64,000 nt of DNA from Marivita sp. Lineage in GTDB: Bacteria > Pseudomonadota > Alphaproteobacteria > Rhodobacterales > Rhodobacteraceae. The notes under the pieces are model-generated. The model was not told the DNA's origin. It saw only the letters and a program-made list of their open reading frames with translations, and ran no database searches. The stretch spans positions 62,001 to 126,000 of the forward strand of contig NZ_JAIPUS010000004.1 in NCBI RefSeq assembly GCF_020055675.1, in the 5' to 3' direction. The translations under genes and the position numbers were made by a program. This document shows, in pieces, positions 54,120 through 63,362 of the stretch; position 1 is the first letter of the stretch, and each line of letters begins with the position of its first letter.

Positions 54120-55799
54120 TTGGATCAGGACCATTCACGGCAACTGCGCCAGCAGACCGCTCTCGCCCAGTTTGGCGAGTTGGCGCTCCACTCGGATGAT
54201 CTGGACGAGATACTCACCGAAGCCTGCCGGCTTGTCGGCGAGGCGCTTGGCACGGATTTCGCCAAGGTTGTCGAACTGCAACCGGACGGCAATACGTTGC
54301 TGGTGCGCGCCGGTGTCGGGTGGACGGAGGGCGTCGTCGGGGTTGCCACAATACAGGCGACGGACGACACGTCGGAAGGTTACGCGCTCAAGACCGGCGA
54401 GCCAATGATCTCGCCGGACATTGATGAGGAAACCCGCTTCAGATACCCGGATTTCCTGATCACCTATGGGGTGAAAGCGGTCGCGAACGTGATCATCATC
54501 GGTGGCACGGATCGACCACCGTTTGGTATCCTTCAGGTTGACAGCCGCGTTCGTCGTGAATTCTCGGAAGAAGACGTGGCCTTTTTGCGGACATACGCGA
54601 ACCTGATCGCCGCCACCGTCGAGCGGCTTAGCGTTCTGAACGAAACGCGTGATGCATCGACCCGTTTGCGACTGGCGCTGGAGGCCGGTGATCTGGGCAG
54701 CTTCGAGATGGATGTTGCATCCGGCCACATCACCAGCTCGGATCGCTATGACAGCATCTTTGGTATCGTGTCGGTCGAAAAGTCCTGGACATGGAACGCG
54801 CTGCTGGAGCAGGTCGTGCCCGAGGACCGAGCCGGCATCGCGGATGCCATGCGGTCCGCGCTGGCCGAGAGTGGTGAGCTTCGTGTCGAATTCCGGATCG
54901 AACGCGCCGAAGACAGCGCGCCCCGATGGATTGAATTGCGTGGGCGGCTCGACGACCAAGGGGACAGCCCGCCCCGTATTGTCGGCATCGCCGCTGACAT
55001 CACTGACCGCAAGCTGGCCGAGCAGGCGCTCGTGATGAGCAATGGCACACTGGAGGCGCAGGTGTCGGAGCGGACCAACTCGCTGGCCGAGTCGAATGCC
55101 CAGCTTGACGCCTTTGCCTATACCGTGAGCCATGACCTTCGCGCGCCGCTGCGGGCCATGGAAGGGTTCGCGCGCATTCTGCAGGAGGATCACGGCGCGG
55201 GTCTTGGCGAAGAGGGTTACCACTATGCCTCCCGCATCGTCGGGGCTGCAAAGCGGATGGAGGGGCTGATCGACGATCTTCTGGCCTTCAGCCGCGTGCA
55301 ACGCGCAGATGTCACGATGAAATGGACCGATCCTGCCCGAGCGATCCGGAACGCGATCACCGAATTGCGTTCTGCGGGCTTTGACGAGAGCGCCGTAACG
55401 CTCAAGGTTACCCCGTCGTTTCCGCCGATCAAGGCTGACGGGATGATCCTTGCCCAGGTGATCGGCAATCTTGTGCTCAATGCAGCCAAGTTCAAGGCGC
55501 CGGATCGCAGCGCGCATGTGACCATTCGCGCGGAACGATGTGCGGAACGGGTGCGCATCTGGGTCGAGGATAACGGCATCGGCATTGCACCGGAGCATCA
55601 GGCGCGCATCTTCAATGTGTTCGAACGATTGCACGGACAGGAAACCTATCCCGGCACCGGCGTTGGTCTTGCCATCGTCAAGGCGGGGGTCGAGCGGATG
55701 GGCGGAACCTGCGGGGTGGAGGGCGACCTGGGTGTCGGCAGCAGGTTCTGGATCGAGCTTGATGCAGCCGAGAACAGCGCAGGGGAAGGGGTGTCATGA
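54120..55799 (+). CDS. GAF-PAS sensor histidine kinase (phytochrome-like kinase core)
   Basis: A soluble kinase, about 559 aa. GAF domain (about 25-175), PAS with PAC (about 180-300), coiled-coil, then HisKA with phospho-His in YTVSHDLRAPLRAM, and HATPase (WVEDNGIGIAPEHQARIF, GTGVGLAIVKAGV). This SHDLRAPL core is the phytochrome-type that pairs with small Rcp1-like regulators, as found directly downstream. No bilin-binding Cys is seen in the GAF. GGAG is spaced 5 bases from TTG 54120; GTG 54114 is the alternative start. Overlaps the regulator as ATGA. Confidence 0.9.
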   Translation: MDQDHSRQLRQQTALAQFGELALHSDDLDEILTEACRLVGEALGTDFAKVVELQPDGNTLLVRAGVGWTEGVVGVATIQATDDTSEGYALKTGEPMISPDIDEETRFRYPDFLITYGVKAVANVIIIGGTDRPPFGILQVDSRVRREFSEEDVAFLRTYANLIAATVERLSVLNETRDASTRLRLALEAGDLGSFEMDVASGHITSSDRYDSIFGIVSVEKSWTWNALLEQVVPEDRAGIADAMRSALAESGELRVEFRIERAEDSAPRWIELRGRLDDQGDSPPRIVGIAADITDRKLAEQALVMSNGTLEAQVSERTNSLAESNAQLDAFAYTVSHDLRAPLRAMEGFARILQEDHGAGLGEEGYHYASRIVGAAKRMEGLIDDLLAFSRVQRADVTMKWTDPARAIRNAITELRSAGFDESAVTLKVTPSFPPIKADGMILAQVIGNLVLNAAKFKAPDRSAHVTIRAERCAERVRIWVEDNGIGIAPEHQARIFNVFERLHGQETYPGTGVGLAIVKAGVERMGGTCGVEGDLGVGSRFWIELDAAENSAGEGVS

Positions 55800-56248
55800 C
55801 CACGGGCACGATGGACGATCAATCGATAGTGTTGCTGGTGGAGGACAATCTCGACGATGCCGATCTCATCCGCCATGCCTTTCGCAAGGCTGATGTCAGG
55901 AATCCGCTGGTTGTCTTCGACGACGGAGACAAAGCCATCGACTACCTGCTGGGGCGGGAGGAGTATGCCGACCGTCAGCGGTTCCCGGTGCCCCGACTGA
56001 TCCTTCTGGACTTGAAGTTGCCACGTCGCTCGGGAAACGAAGTCCTGTCGGTCATCCGGGCGACGGACGCGGTTCGGCAGATTCCCGTGGTCGTGCTGAC
56101 CTCTTCCAACCGGGAAGACGATATTCGGAAAGCCTATGATGCGGGCGCAAATGCCTATCTCGTGAAACCGATGGGGGGAAACGCGCTCGTGACCATGATC
56201 CGCTCCATCCATGCCTTCTGGATAAGCCAGAACAGCGCGCCGTACTGA
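55796..56248 (+). CDS. Rcp1-like single-domain response regulator
   Basis: A 150-residue receiver-only protein with VLLVEDNLDDADLI, phospho-Asp in ILLDLKLPRRSG, switch VLTSS and Lys in YLVKPMGG. The DNLDDADL acidic pocket and the long alpha-4 region are typical of Rcp1 regulators paired with bacteriophytochrome-like kinases. Start overlaps the kinase stop (ATGA 55796-55799), so the two form one module. Confidence 0.92.
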   Translation: MTTGTMDDQSIVLLVEDNLDDADLIRHAFRKADVRNPLVVFDDGDKAIDYLLGREEYADRQRFPVPRLILLDLKLPRRSGNEVLSVIRATDAVRQIPVVVLTSSNREDDIRKAYDAGANAYLVKPMGGNALVTMIRSIHAFWISQNSAPY

Positions 56249-56506
56249 CGGACGAAACTAGCTGGGACATGCGCCTCCTGGTCGTGCATGACAAGGTGGC
56301 GCTGACGCTTGAGGCCGCCCGCGCCATGCCGCTCGGTCCTGTCTGTCACGAGATCATTCATCAATGCGATGGATCCTGCATGGCCCGAGGGACAACCCGG
56401 CACCCTGAAGATCGGACTCGACGACGCCCATGAGATCACCACCGCCGACAAAGGCGCTGGTTTTGTGAAAGCGAAGGTGGTCGAACCTGTGGATGCCTGA
56501 ACCCGG
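56249..56506 (+). pseudogene. Possible frameshifted gene remnant
   Basis: The 258 bases after the regulator contain two coding-like stretches in different frames: MRLLVVHDKVALTLEAARAM followed by LGPVCHEIIHQC, and, one frame over, WPEGQPGTLKIGLDDAHEIT to VKAKVVEPVDA ending at 56500. The switch of frame near 56370 suggests a frameshifted or deleted small gene. Neither part matches a family I can name. Confidence 0.25.
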
Positions 56507-57589
56507 TTATTTCGCAGACGGCGGGCCGGGTGGTCCCACGCAAAAAATGCGGGCAGCAACCGGAGCGCCGGAGATCACCAGGAACACGCGGGTGAGGTGA
56601 TGCACCACGACATAGCCAAGATCGGCGCCAACGACGATGGCCAGAACCGTCATCTCGGCCTGGCCGGCAGGCGCGAAGGCAAGGAAGGCATCGACGGGTC
56701 GCCCGCCGGCGATACGCGTGGCAATTTCGGCAAAGATCACGGTCAATCCCGACAGTATCAGGACAAAGAACACGCCTGCTGCCACATCGCGACGAATATC
56801 GGCCAGGGTCACCCCGATATACCCGGCCCCGAGCGTGATGCCGATGAAGAACTGTGCGGCCAGGATGGCCTCGGCGGGAGGGCGATGATGGATGATATCA
56901 GTGAGCGAAAGCACACCAGCCAGGATCATCGGCCCAAGCATCGGCGCGCCGAACATGCCCAGACGTTCGGCGACCTTCCAGCCGATGACGGCGGCCAGAG
57001 CCATGATGGCCAACTCGTGCGCCGGGAGAGCCGAGGCGGGTTCGCCCAGAGGTGCTCCAAGATCCGCGTCGAACCCCTGGGTCAGAATGATGGGCGCAAG
57101 GGTGATGATGATCATCAGCCGCGTGGCATGGATCAAGGACAAAGCCCGGACATTGCCGCCCGCTTCCTGGCCAAAGAGCACCATGTCCTGCAAACCGCCG
57201 GGCATTGCGGCGTACCAGGCGGTGACACCATCAAAGCGATAGACGTAACGGAAAAACGGCACGCCCAGCAGGGCAATGCAGAGCACGAAGACCGGGATAA
57301 GGGCGACCGACGCGGCCATCTGTGGCAGCTCGGCCATCACTTGCGGTGTGATCGACGCACCGATTGCGACGCCGAGGATGGTCCGCATCCATTGGCTTAT
57401 CGGGCCCGAACCGGCCAGCGGCAGTCCCGCAAGGGCCCCGATCACACAGGCGGCAAGGGGGCCGAACAGAAAGGGCAAGGGCAGAGCGAGCCACCAAAAG
57501 ACCAGCGTGCCAAGCCCTGCAATCGAGATTGTGAAGCCGCGCTTGCGGGGCGTGCTGCTGGCCAGCCAGCGAAATGTCGTCGGTCGCAT
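56507..57589 (-). CDS. AbrB-family membrane protein (putative transporter)
   Basis: A 360-residue membrane protein with about ten helices in two repeats, each with the glycine-rich family turns (FLFGPLAACVIGALAGLPL; MFGAPMLGPMILAG) and MPGGLQDMVLFGQE, and HHLTRVFLVISGAPV near the end. These AbrB-like proteins (not the AbrB transcription factor) often lie beside tripartite carboxylate transporters. AAGGACAGCCC precedes the ATG at 57589. Follows the SDR gene on the same strand. Confidence 0.82.
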   Translation of the reverse strand: MRPTTFRWLASSTPRKRGFTISIAGLGTLVFWWLALPLPFLFGPLAACVIGALAGLPLAGSGPISQWMRTILGVAIGASITPQVMAELPQMAASVALIPVFVLCIALLGVPFFRYVYRFDGVTAWYAAMPGGLQDMVLFGQEAGGNVRALSLIHATRLMIIITLAPIILTQGFDADLGAPLGEPASALPAHELAIMALAAVIGWKVAERLGMFGAPMLGPMILAGVLSLTDIIHHRPPAEAILAAQFFIGITLGAGYIGVTLADIRRDVAAGVFFVLILSGLTVIFAEIATRIAGGRPVDAFLAFAPAGQAEMTVLAIVVGADLGYVVVHHLTRVFLVISGAPVAARIFCVGPPGPPSAK

Positions 57590-57623
57590 CGGGCTGTCCT
57601 TGCGGTGGTGCGGAAGCGGCGGG

Positions 57624-58364
57624 TCAGGTTGTTTCGCCACCATTCACGGCGATCATCTGCCCGGTCACGAAGCGGGCTTCGGGCGATGCGAGATAGGCCG
57701 CCATGGAGGCGATGTCGTCAGGTTGCCCCATGACGCCTGCCGGTATGGATGCGGCGCGGGCCGGATCGTCGGCAGTGGCGCTGTCCTTGCGGATCTGGCC
57801 CGGCGAGATAGCGTTGATCGTGATGCCCTTTGACGCGAATTCGGTGGAGAGCGCCTTGGTCACGCCCCAGACCCCATGCTTTGCGGCAGAGATCGGCGCG
57901 CCGTGGTTGTAACCCCTGATGGCCTTCATGCCTGCAAAGTTTATGATCCGTCCCCAGCCCGCATCCACCATTCCGGGCAAAAAGGCGCGGCTTGTGCGGA
58001 ACACGGCCGTCAGCGCCACATCGACCACGCTGTGCCAATCCTCTTCGGTCATCTCGAGGAACTGTTTATGCGGACGGCGCGCGGCGTTGTTGACGACGAT
58101 ATCGACGCGCCCAAATCGGGAAAGCGCGGCCGTCGCGATCTGGTCGATAGCGTCCGCGCGGCCCATGTCACCCATCGCGACCATGGCGGTCACGCCTTCG
58201 GCTTCTGCGAGCGATGCCGTTTCTTCGACCGGGGCGCTGTCGGAGGACCCGTTGACGATCAAGTTGCAGCCCATCGCGGCCAGACGCAGTGCGACGGCGC
58301 GTCCGATGTTTTGCCCGGAGCCGGACACGAAGGCTGTTTTGCCCTCCAATACATGGTTTGTCAT
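57624..58364 (-). CDS. Short-chain dehydrogenase/reductase-like protein lacking the catalytic Tyr and Ser
   Basis: A 246-residue SDR-fold protein. NAD(P) motif VSGSGQNIGRA (15-22), NNAA (92-95) and the C-terminal FVTGQMIAVNGGE are present. The active-site YxxxK is not: K162 is kept in ISAAKHG, but the Tyr position (158) is Ile, and the Ser expected 13 residues earlier is Gly145/Ala144. Y152 is not correctly spaced. It could bind cofactor without normal hydride-transfer chemistry, or act on an unusual substrate. Divergent from tctC across an operator candidate. Confidence 0.85.
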   Translation of the reverse strand: MTNHVLEGKTAFVSGSGQNIGRAVALRLAAMGCNLIVNGSSDSAPVEETASLAEAEGVTAMVAMGDMGRADAIDQIATAALSRFGRVDIVVNNAARRPHKQFLEMTEEDWHSVVDVALTAVFRTSRAFLPGMVDAGWGRIINFAGMKAIRGYNHGAPISAAKHGVWGVTKALSTEFASKGITINAISPGQIRKDSATADDPARAASIPAGVMGQPDDIASMAAYLASPEARFVTGQMIAVNGGETT

Positions 58365-58784
58365 GAATGGGTCTCCTATTCCCGGGATGATGTGGGAGCG
58401 TTTCGAGGGCCAGCGACCGCAGCGTCACCGGGCGGAATAAACCTGTCGGCATCGAGCATGACGGCAAAGTGAAATTTGTCAATCAATAGAAAATTGTTGA
58501 CATTCGGCAAATAACAGCCTTTCCATGGCGCCATGCCAGTTAATCTGACCATCATGCCAACTGCCTGCGGACGCCGACGAACAGTCGTGGCCCGACAAGG
58601 CTACCACCGGCATTGTCCAAATGGCCGCGATGGGCCGTTCCTGGTATCATGGGGGCAGATCGAAGAACCGGTAAGCTATATCGAAAGCTGACACTTCAAG
58701 GAACTGGGAGCGAGAATAGCGACCCCCACACGCCACGATGGACACGGTTGACGTGTCACAACGAGATCAAGGGAGGATCTAATC
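58365..58784. promoter_or_regulatory. Divergent control region between the SDR gene and tctC
   Basis: About 420 bases without a gene. It includes the inverted repeat at 58477-58502 and probably promoters for both directions. A GGGAGG ribosome site precedes tctC. Confidence 0.45.
58477..58502. promoter_or_regulatory. Inverted repeat, GntR/FCD-type operator candidate
   Basis: TGTCAATCAAT (58477-58487) and ATTGTTGACA (58493-58502) are inverted copies apart from one extra base, with a 5-base AT-rich centre. TTGTCAA/TTGACAA sequences like these are common for FCD-type GntR regulators of organic-acid genes. The regulator itself is not in the window. Confidence 0.45.
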
Positions 58785-59777
58785 ATGACAATCCAATTCG
58801 AACCGACGCACTGGCTGCCGAGCAGTACGGTCGCTGCACTTTCGGCCTGTGCCATTGCACTTTCCGCGCCTGTCATGGCGCAGGAGGCGTATCCATCAAC
58901 CGACGAGACGCTGGACTGGACCATCGCCTTCGGACCGGGCGGCGGCAATGACATCATGGCCCGGACCATCATCGACATCCTGACCAAATACGATCTCTAC
59001 CCGGGCGACGTCTCGGCCGAGAACCGTGCCGGCGGGTCTGGAGCTGTCGGTTGGGGCTATCTCTATGGGCAGGACGGAGACCCCTACGGCATCTCCACCA
59101 CGTCGGGCAGTTTTGTCACAACGCCCTTGCAGGCCGACACACCCTGGCAACCCGAGGACTTCACCCCGGTCGCCTTGCTGGCGACAGATGACCTTGTTTT
59201 GGTCGTGAACGGTGACTCCGAGATCCAGAACATCGACGAATTCATCGCAATGGCAAAAGCCGAGCCGATGAATATAGGTGGCACAGGCACGGTGAATGTC
59301 GATTTCATCGTTCCGACGCTCTTTGCAGAAAAGGCGGGCTTCGAGTTCGATTACGTCTCGTTCAACTCCATGGCGGACCAGACGACAGCGCTGCTGTCTG
59401 GCGCATTGGATGCGATGGTCGGCAACCCCGGTGAAATTCTTGGCTTGATCGACGCTGGCGAATTGCGCCCGCTGGTCTTTTCCGGTCAGAGCACGCCCGA
59501 TGCCTTGGGCGATACGCCGACGATGGGCGATGTTGGCTTCGATATCGGCGTGTCCATGCCCCGCGGCCTGATCCTGCCGCCGAATGTGCCCGAGGCGGCA
59601 CAAGAGTGGTGGATCGGCACGATGCAGAAGGTGGTCGACACCCCGGAATGGGCGGAATACATCGCGTCCAACACGCTGACGCCGACCGTGATCTATGGCG
59701 AGGATTTCCGCACGTTCCTTGGTCAGACGAAGACCAATTTCGAATCCGTGCTGAAATCCGTCGGGGCCATCGAGTAA
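58785..59777 (+). CDS. tctC: TctC-type periplasmic solute-binding protein
   Basis: Binding protein of a tripartite tricarboxylate transporter, 330 aa, with a signal peptide (about residues 1-32, cut after VMAQ). Family features: WTIAFGPGGGNDIMAR (ligand loop), VSAENRAGGSGAVGWGYL, IGGTGTVNVDF and ALSGALDAMVG-like helix. AAGGGAGG precedes the ATG. First of tctC-B-A. The ligand is probably a carboxylate but cannot be deduced. Confidence 0.92.
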   Translation: MTIQFEPTHWLPSSTVAALSACAIALSAPVMAQEAYPSTDETLDWTIAFGPGGGNDIMARTIIDILTKYDLYPGDVSAENRAGGSGAVGWGYLYGQDGDPYGISTTSGSFVTTPLQADTPWQPEDFTPVALLATDDLVLVVNGDSEIQNIDEFIAMAKAEPMNIGGTGTVNVDFIVPTLFAEKAGFEFDYVSFNSMADQTTALLSGALDAMVGNPGEILGLIDAGELRPLVFSGQSTPDALGDTPTMGDVGFDIGVSMPRGLILPPNVPEAAQEWWIGTMQKVVDTPEWAEYIASNTLTPTVIYGEDFRTFLGQTKTNFESVLKSVGAIE

Positions 59778-59862
59778 CCATGCACCTGACCTGATCGGCT
59801 TTGCCGATACGAACCGGCCGCGCCACATGCGGCCGGTCACGTTTACGCCGGAGGAAAAAGAC

Positions 59863-60315
59863 TTGAGGCTCGCGTTTTTGCTGGTCCTATTGGCCGGCGC
59901 AATCTTCTACACCTATGTCGCGTTCGTGGACCTGTCATTCATGACCCGGTCAGGACGGCTTGGGCCGGGATTCTTCCCGCGTATTGTCGGCGTTGCCGGC
60001 GTCTTCTTTGTCGGCTGGACGATTCTCGAGGCGCTGCGCGACCGCCAGGCCTTGCTGGTCGACCAGGCCGGTCAGCGCTGGTCAGACGCGGTCCTGCTGA
60101 TCGCACTGGCGATCGGATATGCAGTGCTTTTGCGGCTCTTCGGAGGCTTTCCGGCGACAGTCGTGTATCTTGCGCTTGCCCTGTCGATCCTCAACCGCGG
60201 CCGATACCTGCAAAACGGTATCCTTGCACTGGCCATTCCGAGTGGTGTGTACCTGCTATTCGACCAATTCCTGAATGCGAACATGCCACCGGCGCTGTTT
60301 GATCTGACATTCTGA
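59863..60315 (+). CDS. tctB: TctB-type small membrane subunit
   Basis: Small four-helix subunit of the tripartite transporter, about 150 aa, with RSGRLGPGFFPRIVG, the conserved Gly-Pro-Gly-Phe-Phe-Pro of TctB. A GGAGG eight bases before TTG 59863 makes that the likely start; ATG 59827 would add 12 residues without a ribosome site. Lies between tctC and tctA. Confidence 0.88.
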   Translation: MRLAFLLVLLAGAIFYTYVAFVDLSFMTRSGRLGPGFFPRIVGVAGVFFVGWTILEALRDRQALLVDQAGQRWSDAVLLIALAIGYAVLLRLFGGFPATVVYLALALSILNRGRYLQNGILALAIPSGVYLLFDQFLNANMPPALFDLTF

Positions 60316-60353
60316 CACTTTCGTGCTGCACGTGACCGACTGGAGCGAAACCA

Positions 60354-61880
60354 ATGGACATCTTTAGCGACCTGATCATGGGTCTGTCGATCGCGATCAC
60401 GCCGATCAACCTCGTGTATCTTCTGCTTGGAGCTGCGATCGGAATGATTGTCGGGGTGATCCCCGGCTTTGGCCCCTCTGCCGGGCTTGCGATCCTGTTG
60501 CCGATGACCTTCGGGATGGATCCGATCGGCGCCATCATGTTGCTGGCTGCGATCTATTACGGTGCCATGTACGGCGGGACCATCACCTCGATCCTGCTTA
60601 ATACGCCCGGAGAAAGCGCCACTGTGGCAAGCACATTCGACGGCTTTCCGCTGGCCAAGAACGGGCGCGCCGGGCCGGCGCTTGTCATGCAGGCGGTCGC
60701 GTCTTTCGTGGGCGGCACGGTGGGCGTCATCCTGATCACTCTGCTGGCACCGATGTTTGCGCAGGTCTCGCGGAGTTTCGGTCCACCGGAATACTTCCTG
60801 CTGGCGCTCATGGGAATGCTGACCCTTATCGTGATGATCGGAGAGAACTGGCGCCTCGGCATCATCTCGGCCCTTATCGGCTTTGCGCTTGGCACGGTCG
60901 GGGTCGACCTCGAGACAGGGCAGGGGCGCTACACGTTCGGCTCTGCCGAGTTGATCGGCGGTATCTATTTCATTCCCATCGCCATCGGCCTTTTCGGTCT
61001 CGGAGAGCTTTTCTACGCCTTCTACCAGGGCCTGCACCGGTTCGGCACTGGGGGCATCGTCAATTACGAGAACGAGGACCGTTTCTGGCCGACCCGGATG
61101 GACTGGATTTCCACGCGCATGACAATGGCGCGGAATTCGGTGCTGGGCTTTGTCGTGGGTGTCATCCCGGGCGCAGGGGCCACGATCGCCTCGCTCATGG
61201 CCTATTCGACCGAACGGTCGCTGTCTAAAACACCCGAGAATTTCGGCAAGGGCGAGATGGCGGGCCTGGTCGCGCCCGAAACGGCCAACAACGCGGCTTC
61301 CTCCGGCGCCATGATCCCGCTCCTGACGCTGGGTATCCCGGGTTCGGCGTCGACTGCTGTGCTTTTGGCGGCATTTCTGCTCTGGGGCCTGCGTCCGGGG
61401 CCGCTCTTCATGGAGCAGAACCCCGAACTGGCCTGGGGGCTTATCGCGTCGATGTATCTGGGCAACATGGCGCTTCTGACGATCAGCATTTTCGCGATCC
61501 CGCTTTTCGTGCAAATCATCAAGGTGCCCTATCGAATCCTTGGACCGACCGTCATCGTGGTCTGTGCGCTTGGCACGTTCAGTGTGAACGCATCCTTCAT
61601 CGAACTTTACATCATGTTCGCCGCAGGCATTGTCGGGTTCTTCATGCGTCTTTACGGGTTTTCCGCCGCAGCACTCGTGCTGGCATTGGTGCTGGGTCCC
61701 TTGGCCGAAGAAGCTTTGCGCCAGACCCTGACCATCTCTCGTGGGTCCTTCATGATCTTCGTCGAACGACCGGCCTCGGTCTGGATCATTCTCGTGACAC
61801 TAATGCTCGTGGTGATGTTGCCCTTGCTCAACCGGATCGGAAAAAAAGCACAGATGGTCAAGAAACTCGATGCCGGGTGA
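60354..61880 (+). CDS. tctA: TctA-type large membrane subunit
   Basis: Large permease subunit, 508 aa, about 12 helices. Signatures: GVIPGFGPSAGLAILLPMTF, AAIYYGAMYGGTITSILLNT, PGESATVASTFDG, and a second half with VIPGAGATIASLMAYSTER and ETANNAASSGAMIPLLTLGI. Intact. Its last 11 bases overlap the Ldh-family gene, so uptake and oxidation of the substrate are co-translated. Confidence 0.94.
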   Translation: MDIFSDLIMGLSIAITPINLVYLLLGAAIGMIVGVIPGFGPSAGLAILLPMTFGMDPIGAIMLLAAIYYGAMYGGTITSILLNTPGESATVASTFDGFPLAKNGRAGPALVMQAVASFVGGTVGVILITLLAPMFAQVSRSFGPPEYFLLALMGMLTLIVMIGENWRLGIISALIGFALGTVGVDLETGQGRYTFGSAELIGGIYFIPIAIGLFGLGELFYAFYQGLHRFGTGGIVNYENEDRFWPTRMDWISTRMTMARNSVLGFVVGVIPGAGATIASLMAYSTERSLSKTPENFGKGEMAGLVAPETANNAASSGAMIPLLTLGIPGSASTAVLLAAFLLWGLRPGPLFMEQNPELAWGLIASMYLGNMALLTISIFAIPLFVQIIKVPYRILGPTVIVVCALGTFSVNASFIELYIMFAAGIVGFFMRLYGFSAAALVLALVLGPLAEEALRQTLTISRGSFMIFVERPASVWIILVTLMLVVMLPLLNRIGKKAQMVKKLDAG

Positions 61881-62901
61881 GGTCACGATCCCGGCGGAGG
61901 AGGCCCGTGACCTTGCGGCAAGCGCTTTTGCCCGACTGGATGTGCCACCCGACGGTGCACAAGCCGCAGCGGAGAGTCTTGTCCTGACTGAAATGATGGG
62001 GCTGCCCACCCACGGGTTGAGCCGCGTCATCACCTATTGCGATCGCATAACGGCGGGGGGGATCGATCCGAGTGCCGTCGTCAAGGTGCAGGCTCCCGCG
62101 CTTGCCCTGCGTCATGTCGATGGCTGTGACGGTCTGGGTCCGGTCACCGCGATGCGCGCATTGACCGAAGGTCAGAAGGCCGCGTGTGCGGCAGGGGTCG
62201 GCGCGGTCTTTCTGCGGGGCGTGACACATGTAGGTGCCCTGGTGCCTTATCTCTGGCTTGCGACGCAGGCGGGCTTTGCAACCCTTGTCACTACGGCCAC
62301 GGCGCCGATGATTGCCCCGGCCGGCGGACGACAGCCGCTGATCGGCAACAACCCGATCGGCATAGGCGTCCCAATCGACGGGCGCGATCCGGTGCTTCTC
62401 GATATCGCGCTCTCGATGGCGTCCCGGTCGCGTGTGCGCGGGGCGCGGGACGCTGGTCGGGCTATCCCGAGCGATTGGGCACTGGATGTCGATGGCAGGC
62501 CGACAACCGATCCGCAGGCAGCGCTGAGCGGTGTCTTGCAGGCGATCGGCGGCCCGAAAGGAGCGAACCTGGCGCTGAGCCTGGACCTTTTCGCCGCCAC
62601 CCTTGGAGGTGGAAAGATGCTCGGGCAGGTCGCCGATCAGCACAAGGACCCGTCAAAGACCCAGGGCTTCAGTATGATGTTCCTGCTGATCGACGCAAAT
62701 TCGCTTTGCGGCATCATCGGGCCGAATGACACTGTGGACGAAGCGCTGGAGCAGATCGTGCAAAGCCCAGCTGCAGACCCGGCCACACCCGTCCGCCTGC
62801 CCGGTGCCCGCGCGGTGGCGCAGATGCGACAGGCAGAGCGCCGGGGTCTTTCCATACCTGCGGTTCTGCTGGAAAAGCTCGAAAAACTGTCGAGAGACTA
62901 G
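61870..62901 (+). CDS. Ldh/malate-type NAD(P)-dependent oxidoreductase
   Basis: A 343-residue member of the L-lactate/L-malate/sulfolactate dehydrogenase family (PF02615 type). Catalytic His in LPTHGLSR (H44 region), dinucleotide-binding GNNPIGIGVP and LDIALSMASRSRV. Oxidises a 2-hydroxy acid. Starts inside tctA; with the transporter and SDR this suggests a catabolic module for a 2-hydroxycarboxylate, exact substrate unknown. The stop at 62901 overlaps the convergent thioesterase end by 4 bases. Confidence 0.88.
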   Translation: MPGEVTIPAEEARDLAASAFARLDVPPDGAQAAAESLVLTEMMGLPTHGLSRVITYCDRITAGGIDPSAVVKVQAPALALRHVDGCDGLGPVTAMRALTEGQKAACAAGVGAVFLRGVTHVGALVPYLWLATQAGFATLVTTATAPMIAPAGGRQPLIGNNPIGIGVPIDGRDPVLLDIALSMASRSRVRGARDAGRAIPSDWALDVDGRPTTDPQAALSGVLQAIGGPKGANLALSLDLFAATLGGGKMLGQVADQHKDPSKTQGFSMMFLLIDANSLCGIIGPNDTVDEALEQIVQSPAADPATPVRLPGARAVAQMRQAERRGLSIPAVLLEKLEKLSRD

Positions 62902-63362
62902 GGCATTTTCCATGTCGCGGTCGCAACCGCGGCCAGCTTGCCTGCGTCGTCCCACAAGCGGCTTTCCATAAACGAGATCGACCGCCCGCGTTTCAAAAAA
63001 CGGCCTTCGCAGGTGGCGTGGCCATGGGTGACCGGGCGCATGAATTGCAGCTTCATTTCGATGGTCGCTCCCGGGCCCTGTATCTTGTTGATGAGGTGCC
63101 CCATCGAAATGTCCATCGCCGACGCCATGACGCCGCCGTGCAAGGAACCCTGCGGATTGCGGAGCATGTCCGTCACTTCGAACCTGACGCGGCAGACCTC
63201 CTTGTCGGGTGCAGCCGCATCTTGGGGAAGATAGGTGAATTCAAGCCCGAGAAACCGGGCCAGAAAGAATATTTCAAAGGCCTGCTCGTGATCGTTCAGG
63301 GCGGTCTCGAACTGCGTGCGCGCCTGCGTTTCGGCGACCCTCTTGGGGCTGTCGCTACTCAT
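62898..63362 (-). CDS. PaaI-type hotdog acyl-CoA thioesterase
   Basis: A 154-residue single hotdog-fold protein with the PaaI signature NPQGSLHGGVMASAMDISMG and MKLQFMRPVTHGHATCEG. Hydrolyses acyl- or aryl-CoA esters to protect the CoA pool. The ATG at 63362 overlaps the crotonase stop by one base (TAATG); upstream frame into the crotonase was dropped. Confidence 0.85.
   Translation of the reverse strand: MSSDSPKRVAETQARTQFETALNDHEQAFEIFFLARFLGLEFTYLPQDAAAPDKEVCRVRFEVTDMLRNPQGSLHGGVMASAMDISMGHLINKIQGPGATIEMKLQFMRPVTHGHATCEGRFLKRGRSISFMESRLWDDAGKLAAVATATWKMP

Noticed and set aside
54135-55634. A 499-codon minus-strand open frame
   Set aside because: Lies opposite the GAF-PAS kinase, whose domains are clear; no domain on this strand.
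60072-61514. A 480-codon minus-strand open frame rich in Arg, His and Asp
   Set aside because: Shadow of tctA; highly charged low-complexity translation.
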